Positions 1 to 7,099 of a DNA stretch of 28,290 nt are shown here, one piece after another. Positions within the stretch are counted from its first letter, which is position 1. Each line of letters opens with the position of its first letter. The DNA is taken from the NCBI GenBank assembly GCA_047639615.1, contig JBLIOL010000024.1:1-28290 (forward strand), given 5' to 3'. This stretch comes from CAYWNK01 sp047639615. Lineage in GTDB: Bacteria > Planctomycetota > UBA1135 > GCA-002686595. Made by a program: the position numbers and the translations under genes. Under the pieces are notes generated by a model that was not told where the DNA came from, ran no database searches, and was given only the letters and a program-made list of their open reading frames with translations.

Positions 1-23
1 CACGTGGAATCGAATTCCACGTG
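1..23. repeat. Perfect inverted repeat at the window edge
   Basis: Arms of 10 bases (CACGTGGAAT and ATTCCACGTG) flank a 3-base centre, so the site reads the same on both strands apart from the middle. It could be a dyad operator, with CACGTG at each end, or a stem-loop. There is no adjoining T-tract to support an intrinsic terminator. The gene it serves lies outside the window or is clpP, whose 3' end is about 120 bases away. Function unknown. Confidence 0.5.
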
Positions 24-62
24 CGCCGGATGGGGACGCGGGGTGGCGCCAGAAGGCTCGTG

Positions 63-96
63 GACCGCTTTTTCGCGGTCTGGGCCGTGTTTTTTT
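63..96 (+). terminator. Weak terminator-like hairpin and T-run
   Basis: A 6-bp stem (GACCGC, 63-68, with GCGGTC, 75-80) is followed on the plus strand by seven Ts at 90-96. The nine bases between stem and T-run are more than a typical intrinsic terminator has. On the minus strand the same stem lies downstream of clpP but without a U-tract. It may end a gene converging from the left. Low confidence. Confidence 0.25.
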
Positions 97-139
97 AGGG
101 CCGAAGCGTGTTCCGCGAACGGGACTCGCTCCGGACCGT

Positions 140-778
140 CTAGGAAGCGTCGCTGCTGCCGTCGCCGCTCTTAGCGGGCGGGGCCGGATCCGTACGGGTG
201 ACGATATGGTCGATCAGCCCGAAGTCCTTAGCTTCCTGGGGCGACATGAAGTTGTCGCGCTCGGAGGCGGCGGAGATCTCTGCGGCTGTCTTGCCACTGT
301 GGTCCCCGAGGATGGTTTCCAGGTTGAGCTTCATCTTCATGATCTCAGTGACCTGGATCTCCATGTCCTGGGCGGTGCCACCGGTGCCACCGGAGGGCTG
401 GTGGATCATCACGCGACTGTTGGGCAAGGCGAAGCGCTTGCCAGCCGCACCAGCGGCGAGCAGCACGGCGCCCATAGAGGCGGCCTGGCCCAGGCAATAG
501 GTCTGGATGTCAGGCTCGACCAGTTGCATCGTGTCGTACATCGCCAAACCAGCGGTTACGGAACCGCCGGGGGAGTTGATGTAGATCTTGATGTCCTGGC
601 TGCGGCCTGACTTGTCGAGGAAGAGGAGCTGGGCCATGACGGCGTTAGCAACGTCGTCGGTGACCTGGGTTCCCAGGAAGATGATCCTGTCCTCCAGCAA
701 GCGGGAGTAGATGTCGTATTGACGTTCTCCGCGGCCGGTCTTCTCGATGACGAACGGGACGGGATAGTAGTTCTGCAT
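140..778 (-). CDS. clpP: ATP-dependent Clp protease proteolytic subunit ClpP
   Basis: ClpP is the serine peptidase that forms the barrel of ClpXP/ClpAP and degrades unfolded or tagged cytoplasmic proteins handed over by an AAA+ unfoldase. The 212-residue product has the family's usual length. The catalytic triad is visible: Ser101 in GQAASMGA, His126 in MIHQPSGG and Asp175 in SERDNFMSPQEA. The oxyanion segment INSPGGSVTAG is also intact. The short acidic/Ser-rich tail (about 197-212) is variable in the family. It lies 85 bases downstream of trigger factor on the same strand, the common tig-clpP order, and is probably co-transcribed with it. clpX, often next, is not in the remaining 139 bases. 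Confidence 0.97.
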   Translation of the reverse strand: MQNYYPVPFVIEKTGRGERQYDIYSRLLEDRIIFLGTQVTDDVANAVMAQLLFLDKSGRSQDIKIYINSPGGSVTAGLAMYDTMQLVEPDIQTYCLGQAASMGAVLLAAGAAGKRFALPNSRVMIHQPSGGTGGTAQDMEIQVTEIMKMKLNLETILGDHSGKTAAEISAASERDNFMSPQEAKDFGLIDHIVTRTDPAPPAKSGDGSSDAS

Positions 779-863
779 GGAGGGTCTTTAAGGATGCGAG
801 GGCCGGAGTTCAAGTATGCCGGCCAGAGGGGCGCACACGCAAAGCCTCATCGGCAGGTTCGGC

Positions 864-2159
864 CTACTCCTTGACCTCTGCATTCTGGACCTGGGCATTG
901 TGGCGTAGGAATGCGCGAACCTTCCGCTCGAGCAATTCGATGGCCATCTGTTGGCTGAGGTTGTTCTCCGCGTAGTACTTGCGGACCTCATCGACGTCGG
1001 TCTGGTTGCGCTGGGCGATCAAGTGCAGCTCGCCCTCTAGATCCTCCTGGGTGACCAGCAGGCCCTCTTTCTCGCCGATTGCTTCCACAATCATGAGCGC
1101 CTTCAGACCCTTAGCAGCTTCCTGGCCGGCGGTCTCCTTGGCCTCTTCCATCTGGGTCTCAATCTGCTCGGGGGGCAATCCCTGCTCAGACATTTGTTTG
1201 CCCAGAGCGTTCAAGCGACCTTGGGTCTGCTCCTCGAGCAGGGGGCCGGGGATCTCGATGTCGCACTGGTCGATTAGCTGGTCGAGCAGCACGGTCTCGA
1301 CGCGCTGCTGCTCACGCTGCTGAGCGGCCTCCTCGAGGCGCTCCTTGACGGTCACGCGCAGGGCGTCCCCATCCTCGACCTCGAGCAGCTTGAAGATGTC
1401 CTCGTCCGAGGGCGGAACCATGTTCAGGGCCTGGGACAGGGTGATCTTGCAGATACCGTCCTTGCCGCGGGCGTCCTCGTCCTCGACCGAGTCCGGGATG
1501 GTCATGGCGACCTCGACCACGTCCTCGTCGCGGGTGCCGATCATGGCCTCCTTGAAGACGTCGGCCTCGACGCCCGGGGGCGGTTGCATGGGGGAGACGC
1601 GCAATCCTTCGCGCTCGAAGACGGTCTTGCCGTCGTGCTCGAAGATCACGGTGGCCATGGCCATGCCGCTCTCTTCCAAGCCTTCCTCACCCACGGGATC
1701 GGGGGTCGCCTGCTGGCGGCGGACCTCCTCGAGGGCGGTGTCGATGTTCTCCTCGGAGACCGGCTCGCGCTGGTTGTCCACCGAGAGACCGCTGTATTCG
1801 GGCAGCTTGACCTCGGGGCGCAGGCTGACCTCGAACTCCAGGGTGAAGCTACCGTCGTCCTGCAGGCCGGCGTCCTCGATGGCCACGCGCGGGTGGCTGA
1901 TGGGCTTCAGCTCCTTCTGTTCGATGGCTTCGGCGTAGGCCTTGCGCAGGAAGTGCTGTTGCACCTCCTGGGTGATCTCGTCCCCGTGATGCTTTTCGAT
2001 CATCGGGATGGGGGCTTTGCCAGGGCGGAATCCTTTCAGCTGGACGCGCTTGCGCATCTGCTTGATTCCGACTTGGTATTCCGCACGGAACTCCTCGTTA
2101 GAGACGGAGAAGTTGACTTTGGCCACATTGGGCTCGTCTTGGCTGACGTTGACGTCCAC
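864..2159 (-). CDS. tig: Trigger factor, ribosome-associated chaperone
   Basis: Trigger factor binds ribosomal protein L23 at the exit tunnel and shields nascent chains; it also has a peptidyl-prolyl isomerase-like domain. The 431-residue length is normal. The ribosome-binding signature GFRPGKAP is at residues 43-50 of the N-terminal domain. A divergent FKBP-like segment follows at about 155-245, where the usual isomerase residues are hard to recognise, so isomerase activity is uncertain. The rest is the charged, helical C-terminal chaperone domain, rich in Glu and Gln. It is upstream of clpP on the minus strand, which agrees with a folding/degradation operon. The start ATG at 2159 opens directly into the conserved N-terminal strand. 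Confidence 0.96.
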   Translation of the reverse strand: MDVNVSQDEPNVAKVNFSVSNEEFRAEYQVGIKQMRKRVQLKGFRPGKAPIPMIEKHHGDEITQEVQQHFLRKAYAEAIEQKELKPISHPRVAIEDAGLQDDGSFTLEFEVSLRPEVKLPEYSGLSVDNQREPVSEENIDTALEEVRRQQATPDPVGEEGLEESGMAMATVIFEHDGKTVFEREGLRVSPMQPPPGVEADVFKEAMIGTRDEDVVEVAMTIPDSVEDEDARGKDGICKITLSQALNMVPPSDEDIFKLLEVEDGDALRVTVKERLEEAAQQREQQRVETVLLDQLIDQCDIEIPGPLLEEQTQGRLNALGKQMSEQGLPPEQIETQMEEAKETAGQEAAKGLKALMIVEAIGEKEGLLVTQEDLEGELHLIAQRNQTDVDEVRKYYAENNLSQQMAIELLERKVRAFLRHNAQVQNAEVKE

Positions 2160-2365
2160 GGTGGAGAGGCGATTAGGGCTGATTGGGGGCGTTAAGCAGG
2201 ACTCCCGCGGGGCAATCCCGGGGAGTCGAGCGAGGCATTGAACCGGGGGCCCGGCACTACGTCCAGTGTGGAGGCCGGGTCCTCACAATATAAGGGTGCC
2301 GGAAACGGGGCCAGCGGCCCCTGGAGGGTCTCCGGGGGCCGCTGGCGGTGGTGGTGGGAGCTGGT
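2160..2365. other. Intergenic region between the ABC1-kinase gene and tig
   Basis: About 200 bases. It holds the strong hairpin described separately at 2311-2347 and, on the minus strand, an AT-richer stretch around 2287-2296 (TTATATTGTG read on the minus strand) that may belong to the tig promoter. No -35 element could be assigned with confidence, and no coding sequence is seen. Confidence 0.4.
2311..2347 (-). terminator. GC-rich hairpin downstream of the ABC1-kinase gene
   Basis: A perfect 12-bp stem (GCCAGCGGCCCC, 2311-2322, with GGGGCCGCTGGC, 2336-2347) is extended inward by a few more pairs. It lies about 20 bases past the stop codon of the minus-strand ABC1-kinase gene, where a terminator is expected. 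On the minus strand the following bases have only a short, interrupted T-tract, so it may act as a weak terminator or as an mRNA 3'-end stabiliser. Confidence 0.55.
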
Positions 2366-3919
2366 CTACTCGAGCCAGATCACGATGTGCTTGTCCCCAT
2401 CCTCGAGGGAGAAGATCGACTGGGGGGCGAACTGCTGGGCTCGGACCCGGCTGACGATCGCGTCCAGATCGATCTCGCGGGCGTCGATCTTGGCCTGCAG
2501 GTCCTCGTCCACGAAGGATTCCAGACGCTCCACAGCGGTGGCGGGCAGGGTGATCCGGGCCTTGGTTTCGCCGTGCTCGGAGACCTGGATGCAGAGGCTG
2601 GTAGCCAGGCCGGAGTAGCTGGAGTCCTTGCTGGCGGGCTCGCTGAACTCCAGGGCCGCCATGGCGGGGCCGTGGCGCAGTTGGAGTTCGCGCATGGGGA
2701 TCGACCAGGAGACGGGCTCACCCAGCTCGGCCAGGTGGAAACGCAGACCGTGGAAGGCGCGCAGGAAGAACATCAGCTTGGCCGGGCCGGCGATGCGAAA
2801 GTTCATCCGGTCGTCGCCGAGCACGTCGCTGACGCGCTCCGAGAGGTTCCAACTGTCCATGTCGAACTTGCCGCCCTTGGAGAAGGGCTCGAACAGGATG
2901 CGGCACAGGGCCGGCAGCTTGTGGCGTAGGGGCTTCAGCAGGTCGGCGTCGAAGCCCAGTTCCACCAGCAGCGGGAAGGGGTCGGCCTTTGAGCTGCTGT
3001 TGGAGGCTTCGGTGATCAGTCGCAGCAGGACCATGCGCTCGCGCTCGGTCATGCGGTGTACGCAGCCGTAGTCGTAGAGAACAACCTGGGGGCCGTCGGC
3101 ACCCAGGCGGAAGCGGTAGTTGCCCGGGTGCGGGTCAGCGTGCATCAGGCCATGGTCGAAGATCATGGTCAGGAATTGCGAGACCATCCGGCGGCCGAGC
3201 AGGCCGCGCTCCGGAGCTTCCCAGGTGCGCGTGTGCAGATGCGTGCCGCCCTCTTCCCAGGTGCTGGTCAAGACCTTATCCGTAGAGAGCTCGTCGATGA
3301 CTGTCGGCACTACCAGGTCGAGTTTCGAATCTGCCGCGGCGCGCGCCATGTCCTTTTGGTTGGCTGCCTCGGCCTCGTAGTCGAGCTCCTCTTTCAGGGA
3401 TTCGCGCAGTGCATTTTGGTAGTCGGTCATGTCGAAACCGTCGCGCAAGTTGCCGACGGGACGCGCAATCCAACCCAGAGCGGAGAGATCCGTGTCAAGG
3501 GCTTCGCTCATACCGGGGTACTGGATCTTGACGGCCACTTGGCGTCCGTCGTGCAAGCGTGCTTGATGCACCTGACCGAGGGAGGCAGCTAGGCCTTCGG
3601 GGTTGATTTCCTGGCAGATTTCATTGGGCTGCTTGCCCCAAGCCAATTCCAGGTGGGGGGTGAGATCTGCAAAGTCCAGAGCCGGGGCAGCGCTGCCTAG
3701 GGGAATGAAGAGGTCGGCCTGTTCAGTATCTGAAGTCATGGAGAGCATCTGTCCCACTTTCTGGGGCAGTCCGCGCAGGCGGCCCAAGCGGTCGCGCAGG
3801 TGACGGCCAGCGCGCTGGCGCACGAGCTCATCACGGCCATTGTGCATACGCCAAGCATCAAGGCTGGCGCGGGCATAACGCAGGGTGCGACCCAGTTTGG
3901 TGACGGTGATTGACTTCAT
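2366..3919 (-). CDS. ABC1/UbiB-family atypical protein kinase-like protein
   Basis: Members of this family (UbiB, ADCK/COQ8, COG0661) are atypical kinase-fold proteins, several of which support isoprenoid-quinone metabolism. The 517-residue protein shows the defining motifs in order: the KxGQ segment (Lys54-Gln57, PQKVGQMLS), the alanine-rich loop (AASLGQVHQA, 111-120), the ATP-binding Lys131 (VAVKIQYPG), the acidic ExD stretch (LKEELDYEAEAANQ, about 175-188), the catalytic loop HADPHPGN (260-267) and the metal-binding DYG (283-285). There is no clear C-terminal membrane anchor, unlike proteobacterial UbiB. Instead about 100 extra C-terminal residues (about 415-517) match nothing I recognise. 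It lies alone upstream of tig, separated by a hairpin. The substrate cannot be inferred, so no ubiB symbol is given. Confidence 0.9.
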   Translation of the reverse strand: MKSITVTKLGRTLRYARASLDAWRMHNGRDELVRQRAGRHLRDRLGRLRGLPQKVGQMLSMTSDTEQADLFIPLGSAAPALDFADLTPHLELAWGKQPNEICQEINPEGLAASLGQVHQARLHDGRQVAVKIQYPGMSEALDTDLSALGWIARPVGNLRDGFDMTDYQNALRESLKEELDYEAEAANQKDMARAAADSKLDLVVPTVIDELSTDKVLTSTWEEGGTHLHTRTWEAPERGLLGRRMVSQFLTMIFDHGLMHADPHPGNYRFRLGADGPQVVLYDYGCVHRMTERERMVLLRLITEASNSSSKADPFPLLVELGFDADLLKPLRHKLPALCRILFEPFSKGGKFDMDSWNLSERVSDVLGDDRMNFRIAGPAKLMFFLRAFHGLRFHLAELGEPVSWSIPMRELQLRHGPAMAALEFSEPASKDSSYSGLATSLCIQVSEHGETKARITLPATAVERLESFVDEDLQAKIDAREIDLDAIVSRVRAQQFAPQSIFSLEDGDKHIVIWLE

Positions 3920-4293
3920 GGTTGGACTTGCAGGGGTTAGGAGCGCGCGGGAACTAGGGCGAAGCGCTCGATGTCCAGAAAATCGATCAGCGGCGTGTGG
4001 AACTTGATTCCGGATTGGGCTCGATCAGGGATTCCCGCCGAGGCGTGCCGTTCCTCGGACGAATTCCTCAACACGCGCGGCATTTACTCTGCGCACCTGT
4101 GCGCATATCCGGTTTTCGGGGAGGTAACCCCGTACCCCAATTTCTCCCCAAGGGGACCACCAAGCGCCGCGCGTAGCCAAATCCAGGGGCGCCTATCAAG
4201 TGTCCATCGGCGCTGAACGATAGGCCCCTCGTTCGAAGAAATCTGCCCACCCCCATCACTCCCGATGGAACAGGCTTGTCCCCGGTATTGTCT
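3920..4293. promoter_or_regulatory. Divergent promoter region, ABC1-kinase gene / cheA
   Basis: This 374-base gap separates two divergently transcribed genes and should hold both promoters. It contains two small dyads: GCGCA-CCTG-TGCGC at 4091-4104 and GGGG-AGGTAA-CCCC at 4118-4131. They are about 170-200 bases upstream of cheA and could be operators. No convincing sigma-70, sigma-28 or sigma-54 elements were found. Short open frames across the region lack codon bias and recognisable sequence. Confidence 0.45.
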
Positions 4294-7074
4294 ATGTCTG
4301 AGCAAGACGACCTCCTCCGCGAGTTCCTAGTCGAGAGCTACGAAAACCTTGATCGCCTCGATGGCGAGTTAGTTGTCCTCGAGGAGGACCCTGACGCCGA
4401 GGACGTACTCGCGAGCATCTTCCGAACCATTCACACCATCAAGGGAACCTGTGGTTTCCTGGATTTCGCCCGCTTGGAAAAGCTGGCGCACTCCGGTGAG
4501 AATCTGCTCAGCAGCTTGCGTGCAGGCACCCTGCGTATGGATCCCGGCATTACCGAGGCCTTGCTGCGCATGGTCGACGAGATCCGCGGCACTCTCGCGA
4601 GCATTGAGGCGACAGGCAAGGAGAAGGACACCGATCACGGCGATTTGATCTCCATCTTGGACGCCCATAACGAGCGCCGTCCCGGTATTGGCGAGGTCCT
4701 GGAAGGATCCGGAGTCGTCAGCGGCGAGGATATCGATCGTGCACTTGCGAAGCAGCAAGAGGGTGATGAGCGGCTGCTGGGAGAGATCCTGGTGGAAGAG
4801 ACCGACGTCAACGAGCAGGACTTGAACAAGGCCCTGACCGCTCAGCAAGACCTGACCCCGCCGACCGATGGGCCCAACCCCACCGGTGGAATTGCCACCA
4901 ACAACATTCGCGTGCAGGTCAATCAGCTGGACAAGTTGATGAACTTGGCCGGCGAATTGGTCCTAGCCCGCAACCAGATCCTTCAGATCGCGGCCGTCAC
5001 CGAAGACGCCGAGACCATCGCCACCGCCCAGCGCTTGAATCTGGTCACCTCCGAAATGCAGGAGGGGATCATGAAGATTCGCATGCAGCCCATCGGCGTG
5101 CTTTGGAGCAAGTACCCGCGCCTGGTGCGCGACCTCTCCAAGCACTGTGGCAAGAAAGTCAACCTGCGTATGGAGGGCAAGGAAACCGAGCTGGACAAGA
5201 CCCTGCTCGAGGCCATCAAGGACCCGCTAACGCACCTGATTCGGAACTCGATGGATCACGGGATTGAGACCCCTGATGTCCGCGAGATGACCGGTAAGGA
5301 CCCGGTGGGCACGGTCCTGCTGCGCGCCTTCCACGAGAGCGGCAAGGTCAACATCGAGATCATCGACGACGGTGGCGGCATCAACGCAGCTGACGTCAAG
5401 GCCAAGGCGGTTAAGTCTGGCCTGATCACCGCCGATGCAGCCGCCAAGATGGGCGACCGCCAGGCCTTCAACCTGATCTTCCACGCTGGCCTTTCCACGG
5501 CCAAGAAGCTCTCCAACGTCTCCGGACGTGGGGTGGGCATGGACGTAGTCAAGACCAACATCGAGGAGATCGGTGGCACCGTCGACATCACCAGCGAGTT
5601 TGGCCAGGGCACTACAATCCGTATCAAGATTCCGCTGACACTCGCCATCATCCCGGCTCTGATCGTCTCTTGTGCGAGCGATCGTTATGCCATCCCCCAG
5701 GTCAGCCTGGTTGAGCTGGTGCGCCTCGAAGGCAAGGAAGCGCGCGAAGGCATCGAGGACCTGCATGGCAGTCCGATCTATCGCCTGCGAGGTGATCTTC
5801 TGCCCTTGGTCTATCTAGGCAAGGAGCTAGAGGTTAATCATCAGGCGGACAACGTCTGTGATGATGAGGCCATCCGCAACATCGTTGTGGTGCGCGCTGA
5901 CGACCGCCAATTCGGTCTGGTCGTGGACGAGATCAACGACACGGAAGAGATCGTGGTCAAGTCCCTCGACAAGCAGATCAAGGCCGTCTCCGTCTATGCG
6001 GGAACGACCATCTTGGGCGACGGGCGCGTGGCGCTCATCCTCGACGCGCTGGGCCTTGCTCAGCGAGCGGGTGTGCTCTCCGAGGATCGCCACGAACGTC
6101 TGATCGACGAGGGTATGAACCACGAGAGCAACTCCCAGGAAGTAAGCACCTACCTGATGGTTCGTGCTAACGGCGACCACCGCATGGCGATTCGCCTGGG
6201 CTTGGTTGACCGGCTTGAGGAGTTCAAGCTGACCGACATCGAGTGTACGGGCGACCAAGAGGTCGTTCAGTACCGAGACCAGATCATGCCCCTGGTGCGC
6301 ATCTCTAGCGTACTTGGCTTCCAAGGCTCCGGCGCCAACGGCGCAGCTGAGGACGAGGATCTGGTCCGCGTCGTAGTCCACTCGAAGGGCACCCAACGGG
6401 TTGGCCTGGTGGTGGACGAGATCAGTGACATCTTCGAGACCTACGAGGCCGTTCGCCGCGAATCGAGCGTTCATGGTATCGAGTGCGCTGTGGTGATCGA
6501 TGGCCAGGTCACCGACCTGCTCGATCTAGACACACTTCTGGAGGGCGTCGTGAGTGGAGGCTCCGGCACCGAGGAAACCACCGATGAAGGTGATACCGGA
6601 ATGCCGGAGGTGACCACTGCACAGTTCTGCACCTTCCACTTGGGCGACCTCTTCTTCGGTGTGGATGTGATGAATGTCCAGGAGGCCCTGCGCCACCAAG
6701 ACATGACACGCGTACCCCTGACTGCAGATGTGGTCCATGGCGTGATCAACCTGCGCGGCCAAACGGTCACCGCACTCGACATGCGCGAGCGTCTCGGCCT
6801 GCCCCCGCGCGAGTTCGGTGAGGACGAGTGCGATGAGGAGGACAAGCTGCCCATGAACCTCGTGCTGCGCACAGAAGAGGGCGTGGTGAGCATCCTCGTT
6901 GATCGTATAGGCGACGTACTTACGGTCGAGGATACCGATCGCGCCAAGATGCCCGACAACGTGGATCACTCCGTACGCGAGCTGATTACCAGTATCTACA
7001 AGCTGCCTGGCAGCCTGCTCTTGATCCTCGACATCAATAAGTTGGGTGCCGTGGACGGAAGCCAGGTGGCCTAG
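4294..7074 (+). CDS. cheA: Chemotaxis histidine kinase CheA with three CheW-like domains
   Basis: CheA autophosphorylates in response to receptors and passes phosphate to receiver domains. The 926-residue chain has an N-terminal Hpt domain with the phospho-site His47 (FRTIHTIKGT) and a linker (about 128-186) carrying two short repeats ending in LGEIL-type sequence, like type II secretion ATPase N-domains. It then has the dimerisation helices (about 203-270), the HATPase domain with N-box Asn318 (LIRNSMDHGIE), G1 (DDGGG, 358-362) and G2 (GRGVGMD, 411-417), and three CheW/P5-like domains at about 447-592, 616-752 and 775-921. Ordinary CheA has one. The extra two may replace a free CheW, since no cheW gene is in view. 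The ATG at 4294 opens into the Hpt helix; an upstream TTG at 4276 is in frame. First gene of the cluster. Confidence 0.95.
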   Translation: MSEQDDLLREFLVESYENLDRLDGELVVLEEDPDAEDVLASIFRTIHTIKGTCGFLDFARLEKLAHSGENLLSSLRAGTLRMDPGITEALLRMVDEIRGTLASIEATGKEKDTDHGDLISILDAHNERRPGIGEVLEGSGVVSGEDIDRALAKQQEGDERLLGEILVEETDVNEQDLNKALTAQQDLTPPTDGPNPTGGIATNNIRVQVNQLDKLMNLAGELVLARNQILQIAAVTEDAETIATAQRLNLVTSEMQEGIMKIRMQPIGVLWSKYPRLVRDLSKHCGKKVNLRMEGKETELDKTLLEAIKDPLTHLIRNSMDHGIETPDVREMTGKDPVGTVLLRAFHESGKVNIEIIDDGGGINAADVKAKAVKSGLITADAAAKMGDRQAFNLIFHAGLSTAKKLSNVSGRGVGMDVVKTNIEEIGGTVDITSEFGQGTTIRIKIPLTLAIIPALIVSCASDRYAIPQVSLVELVRLEGKEAREGIEDLHGSPIYRLRGDLLPLVYLGKELEVNHQADNVCDDEAIRNIVVVRADDRQFGLVVDEINDTEEIVVKSLDKQIKAVSVYAGTTILGDGRVALILDALGLAQRAGVLSEDRHERLIDEGMNHESNSQEVSTYLMVRANGDHRMAIRLGLVDRLEEFKLTDIECTGDQEVVQYRDQIMPLVRISSVLGFQGSGANGAAEDEDLVRVVVHSKGTQRVGLVVDEISDIFETYEAVRRESSVHGIECAVVIDGQVTDLLDLDTLLEGVVSGGSGTEETTDEGDTGMPEVTTAQFCTFHLGDLFFGVDVMNVQEALRHQDMTRVPLTADVVHGVINLRGQTVTALDMRERLGLPPREFGEDECDEEDKLPMNLVLRTEEGVVSILVDRIGDVLTVEDTDRAKMPDNVDHSVRELITSIYKLPGSLLLILDINKLGAVDGSQVA

Positions 7075-7099
7075 CTAGACAGCAACCGAGCATCACGCA

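Noticed and set aside
3971..4305. Short open frames on both strands between the ABC1-kinase gene and cheA
   Set aside because: They overlap one another, lack ribosome sites and show no family features; the region must hold two divergent promoters.
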